In this document: one piece after another, positions 35,069 through 43,064 of the stretch
How the letters are laid out: each line of letters starts with the position of its first letter
Numbering within the stretch: the stretch's first letter is position 1
Assembly: GCA_003513845.1 (NCBI GenBank)
Contig: DOTB01000034.1
Span: 1-64,000 of the forward strand
Direction: 5' to 3'
From: Candidatus Atribacteria bacterium
GTDB lineage: Bacteria > Atribacterota > Phoenicimicrobiia > Phoenicimicrobiales > Phoenicimicrobiaceae
Length of the DNA stretch: 64,000 nucleotides
Translations under genes and position numbers: made by a program
Notes under the pieces: generated by a model
Seen by the model: only the letters and a program-made list of their open reading frames with translations
The model's database searches: none
What the model was told of the DNA's origin: nothing

Positions 35069-36133
35069 ATGAAAAAGATACCTGTTGAAAAAGCAATAGG
35101 GATGATTTTGTGTCACGATATTACCCAAATTATCCCGGGAAAATTTAAAGGGAGGGCTTTTAAGAAGGGACATATTATCCAGAAAGAAGATATAGAAAAA
35201 TTATTGGAATTAGGGAAAGAACAGATATATGTATGGGAACCGAAAGCCGGGGAAATTCATGAAGATGAAGCTGCTCTCCGTATAGCGCGGGCAGTCTCAG
35301 GGGAAAATATAAATTATGATGAACCCCAGGAAGGGAAATCTATCTTAAAAGCAAAAGAGAGAGGGTTGCTAAAGATTAACTCTACCCTTTTATACCAAAT
35401 AAACTCTATTAAAGGTATCTCCATAGCTTCTCTCCCTCAGAATTTTATTGTAGAACGAGGTCAAAAGTTAGCTGGTGTTCGGATTATTCCTCTTACTACT
35501 AAAGAGAAATATCTAATTCAGATGGAAGATTTATGTCAGAAAAAAGGGAAGGTCTTTGAAATTAAAAAATATAAAAAATTAAAAGTTGCTCTAATAACTA
35601 CCGGTAATGAAATATATAAAAAAAGGATTCAGGATAAATTTGGGCCGGTAATGAGAAAAAAATTAGAATTTTTTCATGTCCATTATCTAGGTCAAGCTTT
35701 TTGTCCCGATGATATAGAAGAGATTAAAAGGGAAATTTTGCATTATAAACAAAAGGGGGCTGATTTAATAATACTAACTGGAGGGATGTCCGTAGACCCT
35801 GATGACCTTACTCCCGGGGCGATAAGAAGGAGTGGAGCTAAAGTAGTAACTTATGGAGTGCCAGTTCAACCTGGGAATATGTTTATGATGGCTTATCTGG
35901 GGGATACTGTTTTGTTAGGAGTTCCTGGTTGTGCTATGTATTATAGGACTACTATTTTAGATGTGATACTACCCCGAATTTTTACAGGGGAAATTCTAAG
36001 CAAAGAGGATTTTATAAAGATGGGAGAGGGAGGATTTTGTTTAAATTGCGAAGCTTGTCGTTACCCTCGATGTTTTTTCTGTTTTGATATCTTAACAAAG
36101 TCAACAAGAGTAAAGATGGACGAGTTTGGTTAA
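35069..36133 (+). CDS. Molybdopterin-binding (MoeA/MogA-fold) protein with Cys-rich tail
   Basis: 354 residues. The N-terminal half (KKIPVEKAIGMILCHDITQIIPGKF...) resembles MoeA-like proteins of selenium/molybdenum loci. The MoCF_biosynth domain (~165-310) has LKVALITTGNEI, LIILTGGMSVDPDDLTPGAIR and VPGCAMYYRTT. The C-terminus adds a cysteine-dense segment (GGFCLNCEACRYPRCFFCF, ~330-348) that could bind a metal or Fe-S cluster. It is likely to handle molybdenum cofactor rather than to be housekeeping MoeA. Confidence 0.8.
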   Translation: MKKIPVEKAIGMILCHDITQIIPGKFKGRAFKKGHIIQKEDIEKLLELGKEQIYVWEPKAGEIHEDEAALRIARAVSGENINYDEPQEGKSILKAKERGLLKINSTLLYQINSIKGISIASLPQNFIVERGQKLAGVRIIPLTTKEKYLIQMEDLCQKKGKVFEIKKYKKLKVALITTGNEIYKKRIQDKFGPVMRKKLEFFHVHYLGQAFCPDDIEEIKREILHYKQKGADLIILTGGMSVDPDDLTPGAIRRSGAKVVTYGVPVQPGNMFMMAYLGDTVLLGVPGCAMYYRTTILDVILPRIFTGEILSKEDFIKMGEGGFCLNCEACRYPRCFFCFDILTKSTRVKMDEFG

Positions 36134-36171
36134 AAGTAAATATAAAAGGGGAAAAGGAGGTTAAGATTAAG

Positions 36172-36900
36172 ATGTCGGATTTTTATGAGGAAATAAAAGA
36201 AAGGTTTTTTAATCTAATTAAAGAAAAAGATTTAATTTCTTCGAGGGTAGAAGTGGTAAGTGCCCGGACATTAACTCCTCAAGAAGTTATCGGAAAACCA
36301 GAACGGGATGATTTTCCTCTATTAAAAGGGAAGGAAGTAATGCTTCAAGCAGATTTTAAAGGGAGTTTAGGCCAGGCCTTTACCGATATGCCTGGGAATT
36401 ATAGCGGAAGTTTACGGGAAATTTTAACTATGCCCCTGGATAATAATTTTAAAAGGGCAGTTTTTATCGCTACTTTAAATGCTGTGTTGCGATACCTAAA
36501 TTATATTTCCAAAACAGTTCACTGCAAAGATAAAGAACCGAGAGAGTGCGCCACTCACCTGGTAGATTATATCAAAGAGCAATTTGGCAATCCCCGTATA
36601 GCTTTTATCGGGATGCAGCCAGCTATGGTGGAGGTTTTAGCAGCTCAATTTGAAATTAGAGTAGTAGACTTAGATCCAGATAATGTGGGTCAAAAAAAGT
36701 GTGGAGTATTAATAGAGGATGCTGCCCATACCAAAGAAATATTATCCTGGGCAGATGTAATTTTAGCTACTGGTACTTCAGTAGTTAATAATACTTTAAC
36801 TTCACTTTTAATAGAAAAGCCAATTATATTTTATGGCGTTACCATTGCCGGGATTGCCTATCTTAAAGGGTTTGAACAGTATTGTTTCTGTGGACATTGA
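36172..36900 (+). CDS. DUF364 putative metal/cofactor-binding protein
   Basis: 242 residues. Recognisable as DUF364 by PRIAFIGMQPAMVEVLAAQF, RVVDLDPDNVG, and ADVILATGTSVVNNTL near the C-terminus, which form a Rossmann-like fold; structures in this family suggested heavy-metal chelation. The central CKDKEPRECATH adds two cysteines and a histidine. It starts 38 bp after the molybdopterin-binding gene and precedes an ABC transporter, so a role in Mo/W or cofactor handling is inferred. Confidence 0.75.
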   Translation: MSDFYEEIKERFFNLIKEKDLISSRVEVVSARTLTPQEVIGKPERDDFPLLKGKEVMLQADFKGSLGQAFTDMPGNYSGSLREILTMPLDNNFKRAVFIATLNAVLRYLNYISKTVHCKDKEPRECATHLVDYIKEQFGNPRIAFIGMQPAMVEVLAAQFEIRVVDLDPDNVGQKKCGVLIEDAAHTKEILSWADVILATGTSVVNNTLTSLLIEKPIIFYGVTIAGIAYLKGFEQYCFCGH

Positions 36901-36938
36901 AAATAACTACTGCTAAGTTAACTAAGGTAGGATAGTTT

Positions 36939-37036
36939 TGAGATTGCTTCGCTAACCCTCACAATGACATAACACCAAGTGTCATTGCGTGGAGCAAAGC
37001 AAGCCTGCCCCTGCGAAAATAGGGGAAGCAATCTCA
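36939..37036. repeat. Palindromic element related to the GTCATTGCGA repeat
   Basis: Outer arms TGAGATTGCTTC (36939-36950) and GAAGCAATCTCA (37025-37036) are perfect. An inner CAATGACA...TGTCATTG stem matches the terminal motif of the element at 25796-25868. It fills most of the 185-bp gap before the transporter genes. Confidence 0.75.
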
Positions 37037-37085
37037 AGAAATATAACATACTTTATTTAATAGAGCACTAATTATAGGAGGAAAA

Positions 37086-38099
37086 TTGATGAAAAAAGTT
37101 TTTATATTTTTAATATTAATAATGAGTTTATTGATTTTTGCATCCTTTGGTGAATGTGCTCCACCAAAAAAGGCTCCTATCGGTATGGCGGTAGAATTTA
37201 TGGATCATGCTGCCTGTGCTTATATAAGCCAGGATAAGGGTTGGTTTGAAGAAGAGGGGCTTAATTTAACTTCCTATGAGAGTTATGTAACTGGAATGGC
37301 TTTGGCTTCTGCTTTAGCTCGAGGGGATATTCAAGTGGCCTATATGTGTTTAATCCCAGCCATAAATGTTTATGCTAATGCCAAAGTTCCTATAAAAATA
37401 GTTGCCGGAACTCATAAGTATGGTTATGGCTTGGTAGTTAATCCTGAGAAGATAAAAAGTGTTAAAGACTTAGAAGAACCAGGGGTTCGTATTGGATGTG
37501 TTAGGGAAGGTGGGGCAGTAGATGTGCTTCTCCACAAAACGATAGACAAATATAATTTGAATGAGAAGAAAATATCAAATAATATTCAGCGCATAAATCC
37601 ACCAAAACAGGTTTTGGCTATTAAAACAGGGCAATTGGATGCTGCCTTTCTCCCTGAGCAATGGGCTACTATGGCCGAGGAATTTGGTTTTAAGATGTTG
37701 CTGATGAGTCAAGATGTTTGGCCTGAAATGCAGGGGAGTATTTTAGTGGTTAAGGAAGAATTGATAAGAGACCATCCCGAAGTCGTTAAAAAATTAGTAA
37801 AGATATCACAAAGGGCGAACGATTGGATTAATCAGCATCCTCAGGAAGCAGCAGAAATTGTGACTCGACAATTACGGGAAGCCGGGGGAAGTCTTTTTCC
37901 GGTGCAAATAGCCGATATAGCTACCAAGACAAAGATTACTCCCAAAGTTTTATTAAGGTCTATGAGCAGGTTGGAATATACTACCGATATCGATCTTGCA
38001 GTAGTTCAGGAAGCAATAGATTATGTTGCCGAATTAGGTTACATTAGGAGTAGCTTTAAGGCTGAAGATATTTTAGATTTGAGTTTTATAAAACAATGA
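37086..38099 (+). CDS. NitT/TauT-type ABC transporter, substrate-binding protein
   Basis: 337 residues. A signal peptide (~1-25, ...FASFGECAPP; a Cys at 24 could be a lipid anchor) precedes a SsuA/ThiY-like fold: IGMAVEFMDHAACAYISQDKGWFEEEGL, ALARGDIQVAYMCLIPAIN, VRIGCVREGGAVDVLL. Ligands of the family include sulfonates, nitrate, pyrimidine precursors and others; here a molybdenum-related oxyanion or a substrate of the hydroxylases is possible. It overlaps the permease gene by 4 bp. Confidence 0.85.
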   Translation: MMKKVFIFLILIMSLLIFASFGECAPPKKAPIGMAVEFMDHAACAYISQDKGWFEEEGLNLTSYESYVTGMALASALARGDIQVAYMCLIPAINVYANAKVPIKIVAGTHKYGYGLVVNPEKIKSVKDLEEPGVRIGCVREGGAVDVLLHKTIDKYNLNEKKISNNIQRINPPKQVLAIKTGQLDAAFLPEQWATMAEEFGFKMLLMSQDVWPEMQGSILVVKEELIRDHPEVVKKLVKISQRANDWINQHPQEAAEIVTRQLREAGGSLFPVQIADIATKTKITPKVLLRSMSRLEYTTDIDLAVVQEAIDYVAELGYIRSSFKAEDILDLSFIKQ

Positions 38100-38857
38100 A
38101 AAGATATAAAATATTTAAATTAAAATGGGAGATAATCCCCATTATCACATTTCTGGGAATATGGGAGATAATTGCCCGATTGAATTTAATCCCTGGTCAA
38201 TTCTTTTTTCCTCCTTTTTCTGTTGTGTTAACAGAATTTTGGCATTTAACAATCAGCGGGGTATTGGGGAGTAATTTCGTGAGCAGTTTAATTCGAGTCC
38301 TCATAGGTTTTTTTGCGGGTTCTATTACCGGGCTATTTATCGGAATTATAATGGGGTGGAATAATCTGGTTAATAGGTCATTAAACCCTATAATAAGCTT
38401 AATTTATCCTATTCCTGCTCTGGGTTGGCTTCCTTTATTGATGTTGTGGTTTGGTATTGGTGAAATCTTACCGATTACCATAATATTTATCTGTTCCTTC
38501 TTTCCCATTCTTTACAATACAGTTACCGGAATTAAAAATGTGGACAAAAATTATATCTTTGTGGCCAGGATATTAGGTGCGTCTGACCTAAAAATTTTAA
38601 GTACAGTGGTCATTCCTCTTGCTTTGCCTAATATTTTTACCGGATTAAGATTAGAATCAGGGATGGCCTGGCGAGTGATAATAGCAGCTGAGATGGTAGC
38701 TATTCCTACCGGGATTGGTGCCTTGATGATGAAGGCTGAGAGTCTTATTCGTATAGATATTATTATAGTCTGTCTAATAGTTTTGGGAGTAATGTGTCTT
38801 TCTTTTGAGAAATTTTTTGCTTTCTTAGAAAATAAGTTAACTAATCGATGGAGGTAA
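38096..38857 (+). CDS. NitT/TauT-type ABC transporter, permease
   Basis: 253 residues with six membrane segments of the SsuC/TauC type: IPALGWLPLLMLWFGIGEI and the coupling loop ARILGASDLKILSTVVIPLALPNIFTGLR. It joins binding protein and ATPase in one operon (4-bp overlap upstream, 1-bp gap downstream). Confidence 0.92.
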   Translation: MKRYKIFKLKWEIIPIITFLGIWEIIARLNLIPGQFFFPPFSVVLTEFWHLTISGVLGSNFVSSLIRVLIGFFAGSITGLFIGIIMGWNNLVNRSLNPIISLIYPIPALGWLPLLMLWFGIGEILPITIIFICSFFPILYNTVTGIKNVDKNYIFVARILGASDLKILSTVVIPLALPNIFTGLRLESGMAWRVIIAAEMVAIPTGIGALMMKAESLIRIDIIIVCLIVLGVMCLSFEKFFAFLENKLTNRWR

Positions 38858-38858
38858 T

Positions 38859-39911
38859 ATGTCATCTATCACGCTTAAAAACATTTCTAAATATGTTTGT
38901 AAAGATGTTAACTTGGAAATATTTGATAAAGAATTGTTAGTGTTGTTGGGGCCCAATGGGGCAGGGAAAAGCACCTTATTAAATATCATCGCTGGTTTAA
39001 TTGACTACGAAGGTTCTGTATTGTTTGACAATAAACCGGTAGATATGTTGCCCGCTAATCAGAGAAGAATAGGTTACTTATTTCAAGAGTTGAATTTATT
39101 TCCTCACCTTGATGTATCTGCTAATATTGCTTATGGTTTGAAGATGCAAAAAAGACCTAAAAATGAAATAAAAGCGAGAGTTGAAGAACTCCTTCAAATA
39201 ATGAAGATAAAACATTTATCTTCTCGTTATCCTAAAGAATTAAGCGGGGGCGAGAAACAGAGGGTAGCTTTGGCCCGGGCTTTAGCCAATTCTCCTCTCA
39301 TTTTACTTCTTGATGAACCGATGAACAGTTTGGATTATCGTACTTCTAAATATCTCAGGACAGAGTTTAAAATGTTACAGAAAAGATTGGGTATTACCAC
39401 TATTTATGTTACTCATAATTTTTATGAGGCAGAAGAAATGGCAGAAAGAATTGCGGTACTTGACAAAGGCAGAGTAGAGCAAATAGGATCCCCTAAGGAA
39501 ATATTTTTTCATCCTACAGAAGCGGTTAATGATTTTATTGGAGCACCCAATATTTTAAACTGTGATTATTGTAATAGATTGGGTTTTGGGTTAGTAGAGG
39601 TAAAGTGTGGTGATATTACTCTAGTGGTTTACAGTGAAAGAGAGAAAATAAAAAAAGTAGCAATTTTACCGGAAGATATTTATCTTTCTGATGCCAGACC
39701 TCCCGGACCTGATGTAAACAGGGTCATAGGAAGATTAAGTGAAATTGAGGAATCATCTTCAACAGTCTGTTGTACTGTTACAACAGGGAAAAATTCTTTA
39801 AAAGTAAAACTGCCTAAGGAAATATTTGTCGGTATGAGTTTAAGTTCTGGCGACGAAGTATGGTTAATTTTAGCTCCCCGAAAGTTAAAAATTATTACTG
39901 GTGGTGAGTAA
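38859..39911 (+). CDS. ABC transporter ATPase with C-terminal TOBE-like domain
   Basis: 350 residues. Walker A GPNGAGKST, Q-loop YLFQELNLF, signature LSGGEKQR, Walker B LLLLDEPMNSLD, H-loop VTHNF. Unlike ordinary SsuB/TauB (~250), a ~110-residue tail (NRVIGRLSEIEESS...VWLILAPRKLKII) looks like the TOBE domain of ModC/WtpC ATPases, which bind molybdate or tungstate. This hybrid with a NitT/TauT permease supports an oxyanion link. Confidence 0.85.
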   Translation: MSSITLKNISKYVCKDVNLEIFDKELLVLLGPNGAGKSTLLNIIAGLIDYEGSVLFDNKPVDMLPANQRRIGYLFQELNLFPHLDVSANIAYGLKMQKRPKNEIKARVEELLQIMKIKHLSSRYPKELSGGEKQRVALARALANSPLILLLDEPMNSLDYRTSKYLRTEFKMLQKRLGITTIYVTHNFYEAEEMAERIAVLDKGRVEQIGSPKEIFFHPTEAVNDFIGAPNILNCDYCNRLGFGLVEVKCGDITLVVYSEREKIKKVAILPEDIYLSDARPPGPDVNRVIGRLSEIEESSSTVCCTVTTGKNSLKVKLPKEIFVGMSLSSGDEVWLILAPRKLKIITGGE

Positions 39912-40016
39912 TTTTTTAATTAGAAAAATAAATTCATTTTGAAAGCCTACAATTGTTAATGATTTAACGTACTTTAATAAAAAAAATACAAAAATTTTAA
40001 AATTTTTTTAAAAAGA

Positions 40017-40044
40017 TTGATTTTTTAATATTATGTATTATAAT
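40017..40044 (+). promoter_or_regulatory. Promoter of the IclR-family gene
   Basis: TTGATT (40017-40022), 16 bp, TATAAT (40039-40044). The surrounding AAAAAGATTGATTTTTTAA is shared almost base for base with the promoter at 46622-46649. Two GGAACA direct repeats lie downstream, between about 40075 and 40099, just ahead of the gene and may be an operator. Confidence 0.65.
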
Positions 40045-40116
40045 AATATATAATATAATTAGGGTTATAAAATGGAACAGCATTCTACATTACGGAACAA
40101 AAATAATAAGGAATAA

Positions 40117-40896
40117 ATGAAATCATTAGAAAAAATAATAAAAATTTTGGATCATTTAAGCGATGTAAAGAAAGATGTGGGAATAACAGAATTGAGCTTG
40201 GCATTAGATTTACCAAAAAGTACAGTTCATCGAATATTAAAGGATTTATTAAAATATTCAATAGTAGAAAAAGAAAATGATACTTCAAGGTATAAAATCG
40301 GGTTACGCTTACTCAAATACTCTAATTCCCTTTTAAGATCCTTCGATATTAGACAAATTGCCAAACCTATTTTAAGAAAAGTTTGTAATGAAACTCAAGA
40401 AACTACTTTCTTAACTATTTGGAGAAAAGACCAGGGGATTTGTATTGATTCAATTTCTTCGAGTAGAAACACAAACACTCAACTTTTTGTTGAAATTGGC
40501 AGGGGAATGCCTTTTCATTGTGCCGCTAGTTCAAAAATTCTTTTAGCTAATCAACCACTAGAAGATATAAGAAGAATTATTAATAAAAAACAATTCTTAA
40601 AATATACCTCAAAGACAATTACAAAGCCCAAAAGATTAATAATGCACTTATTAGATATAAAAAATAAGGGTTATGCAATTTGCGACGAGGAACTTGAAGA
40701 AGGAATAAAAGCAGTTGCTGCCCCTATAAAGAATATTAACGGAAAAACAATAGCTAGCATTACTATAACAGGATTATCTAAAAGAATGTCTTCGAGCAAT
40801 ATGGAAAGATTTATTAAAATCGTTACCGATTCAGCACAGGAAATATCAAAAAAGTTAGGATATAAAGAGGAAAGTATTTTAAAGAAGGTTAATTAA
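40117..40896 (+). CDS. IclR-family transcriptional regulator
   Basis: 259 residues. N-terminal winged helix (KIIKILDHLSDVKKDVGITELSLALDLPKSTVHRILKDLLKY) and C-terminal effector domain (RKVCNETQETTFLTIWRKDQG, GRGMPFHCAASSKILLA, GYAICDEELEEGIKAVAAPI). IclR proteins control catabolic genes in response to small acids. It probably controls the carbamate kinase-carbamoyltransferase-amidohydrolase genes that start 69 bp downstream. Confidence 0.9.
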   Translation: MKSLEKIIKILDHLSDVKKDVGITELSLALDLPKSTVHRILKDLLKYSIVEKENDTSRYKIGLRLLKYSNSLLRSFDIRQIAKPILRKVCNETQETTFLTIWRKDQGICIDSISSSRNTNTQLFVEIGRGMPFHCAASSKILLANQPLEDIRRIINKKQFLKYTSKTITKPKRLIMHLLDIKNKGYAICDEELEEGIKAVAAPIKNINGKTIASITITGLSKRMSSSNMERFIKIVTDSAQEISKKLGYKEESILKKVN

Positions 40897-40965
40897 CAGT
40901 AAGGCAATTCATAATTTTGTATAATACTAATACAAGAATAAATTTAGGAGGAGAGTAGCAAGAAA

Positions 40966-41937
40966 ATGTCGAAAGTAGTTTTAATAGCCTTAGGTGGAAA
41001 TGCAATAAAACAGGCAGATGAAAAAGGAACTTCAGAAGAACAATTCAGGAATTGTTGGAAAACAACAAAGTACATTGCTGAAATTGTAAAGAATCTTGGC
41101 AAAGAAGATCGACTAATAATAACTCACGGGAATGGCCCCCAGGTTGGCAATTTAATGGTACAGCAAAAATTAGCAGAAGATGTTGTTCCCGCTCATCCTA
41201 TGGATGTAGTAGGGGCAATGACTCAGGGGCAAATTGGTTATATGTTACAACAAACATTAAGGAATCATCTTAAAAAAATGGATCTTGAGATACCAGTGTG
41301 TGCTATAATTAATCAAGTCTTGGTAGATAAAAATGATCCAGAGTTTTTCGGGGATAAAGCTTCCAAGCCGGTAGGGAATTTTTTAACCGAAGAAGAAGCA
41401 AAAGAGATAAAAAAGAATAATCCACAATATATAATCAAAAAGGTTAAACCAAATGGTGAGAGATGTTGGAGGAGAACTGTTCCTTCCCCTGATCCTATAT
41501 CAAATTTAGAAGCCGAGGTTATTAAAAAATTAGTTGATGTGGGGGTAATTGTTATTGCTTCAGGTGGGGGAGGTATACCCGTTTTAGAAGATGAAGAAGG
41601 AAATTATCAAGGAATTGAGGCAGTAATAGACAAAGATCTTGCAGGAGAAAGATTAGCAGAAATAGTAGGTGCTAATATATTTTTAATTCTTACCGATGTA
41701 GAAGAAGCAAAAATTAATTATGGTAGACCTGATGAGAAAGGCTTAAGCAGAATAAATTTTAAAGAAGCAAAACAATATTTTGATGAAGGGCATTTTATGG
41801 CGGGAAGTATGGGTCCAAAAGTCAAAGCTTGCTTACGATTTTTAGAAAATGGAGGGGAAAAAGCTATAATTGCCTCACTTGATAAGGCTTTGGAAGCTTT
41901 TCGGGGGCAGAGTGGAACAATTATAGAAAAAGATTAG
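40966..41937 (+). CDS. arcC: Carbamate kinase
   Basis: 323 residues, full length. Family motifs: ALGGNAIKQADEKGT, ITHGNGPQVGNLMVQQ, RRTVPSPDP, IASGGGGIPV, EAVIDKDLAGERLA, AGSMGPKVKACLRF. It makes ATP and carbamate from carbamoyl phosphate and ADP in fermentations of arginine, allantoin or purines. TATAAT at 40920-40925 may be the -10 of its own promoter, with no good -35. The carbamoyltransferase gene follows after 40 bp. Confidence 0.95.
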   Translation: MSKVVLIALGGNAIKQADEKGTSEEQFRNCWKTTKYIAEIVKNLGKEDRLIITHGNGPQVGNLMVQQKLAEDVVPAHPMDVVGAMTQGQIGYMLQQTLRNHLKKMDLEIPVCAIINQVLVDKNDPEFFGDKASKPVGNFLTEEEAKEIKKNNPQYIIKKVKPNGERCWRRTVPSPDPISNLEAEVIKKLVDVGVIVIASGGGGIPVLEDEEGNYQGIEAVIDKDLAGERLAEIVGANIFLILTDVEEAKINYGRPDEKGLSRINFKEAKQYFDEGHFMAGSMGPKVKACLRFLENGGEKAIIASLDKALEAFRGQSGTIIEKD

Positions 41938-41977
41938 GGTAAGAGTTATAAAAATTAAATTAAAAGGAGATGATAAT

Positions 41978-42901
41978 ATGCTTAAAGGAAAAGATATATT
42001 AAACACTGCTCAGTTTTCAACTCAGGAGCTTAATATAATTATGAATACTGCAGCAAATTTTGAAAAACAAGTTAAGGATGGAAATATAATCAGAAATATG
42101 GAAGGGCAAGTAGTGGCTACTTTATTTTTCGAACCGAGTACCAGAACTCGACTTTCCTTTGAAACTGCTGCCAATAGATTAGGAGCACGAGTAATTACTG
42201 TAGCTAATCCAGCTAGTTCTTCAGTAGCTAAGGGAGAGTCTTTAGCCGATACTATTAGGACAGTAGATGGTTATGCTGATGTCATTGTTATGCGTCATCC
42301 TATGAAGGGCTCTGCCCAGATTGCTGCTGACAATGCTGTTCACCCTTTTATTAATGCTGGAGACGGAAGTGGTCAACATCCTACCCAGGCTCTTTTAGAT
42401 ATATACACCATACGCAAAGAAAAGGGAGCTTTGGGAGGACATACAGTTGCCTTTGTTGGTGACTTAAAATATGGCCGAACTGTTCATTCTTTAGGTTATT
42501 TTATGGCTCTCTATAAGAATAAGATGATCTTTGTTTCCCCAAAAGCTTTACAAATGCCTGAAAAGATAACTGCTGACCTAAGAAGTCGAGGAGCAGAAAT
42601 TGAAGAGACTGAAGATTTAAGAGAAGCTTTAGCGATAAGTGATATTGTTTATGTAACCCGGATACAAAGAGAACGGTTTGAAGATCCTGCTGAATATGAA
42701 AAACTTAAAGGTTCATATGTTATCAATAGAGCCCTGATTGATCAGGCTAAAGAGGGAATTACTATTCTTCATCCCCTACCGAGAGTAGATGAAATATCTA
42801 CTGATGTTGATGATTATGAAGGGGCTGCATATTTTAGACAGGCCCACAATGGCCTTTACATTAGAATGGCACTTTTGGCATTGGTTACTGGTAAAGCATA
42901 A
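41978..42901 (+). CDS. pyrB: Aspartate carbamoyltransferase, catalytic chain-like
   Basis: 307 residues. Carbamoyl-phosphate site STRTR (54-58), catalytic-loop K85 (SSSVAKGES), QHPTQ and the HPLPRVDEI segment are present. R228 and Q230 in TRIQRER match the aspartate-binding Arg229/Gln231 of E. coli ATCase, so aspartate, not ornithine, is the expected partner. No regulatory PyrI gene is adjacent. Next to carbamate kinase it may run backwards, splitting carbamoyl-aspartate to feed ATP synthesis, rather than make pyrimidines. Confidence 0.85.
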   Translation: MLKGKDILNTAQFSTQELNIIMNTAANFEKQVKDGNIIRNMEGQVVATLFFEPSTRTRLSFETAANRLGARVITVANPASSSVAKGESLADTIRTVDGYADVIVMRHPMKGSAQIAADNAVHPFINAGDGSGQHPTQALLDIYTIRKEKGALGGHTVAFVGDLKYGRTVHSLGYFMALYKNKMIFVSPKALQMPEKITADLRSRGAEIEETEDLREALAISDIVYVTRIQRERFEDPAEYEKLKGSYVINRALIDQAKEGITILHPLPRVDEISTDVDDYEGAAYFRQAHNGLYIRMALLALVTGKA

Positions 42902-42977
42902 TCCAATAATAATTTTTCCACGAAGCAGTATTAAGCTATAATATAATTATAACTTATAATGTAAATAAAACAGTAGT

Positions 42978-43002
42978 GTAGAGACACAATGCATCGTGCC
43001 CC
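42978..43002. repeat. Dispersed palindromic repeat, degenerate copy
   Basis: GTAGAGACACAATGCATCGTGCCCC resembles the GGGCACGATnnATCGTGCCC repeats at 34944 and 46423 with a damaged left arm. It lies in the 163-bp gap before the amidohydrolase gene, where nothing else is seen. Confidence 0.6.
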
Positions 43003-43064
43003 CAAGAGATATTAGGCATAATATAAACTGGAATGTTGAAAAGTAACGATGCGGAGGATAAAAT

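Noticed and set aside
41978-42901. YgeW-type knotted carbamoyltransferase or ornithine carbamoyltransferase
   Set aside because: Length 307, SSSVAKGES loop, TRIQRER and HPLPRVDEI fit aspartate carbamoyltransferase instead.
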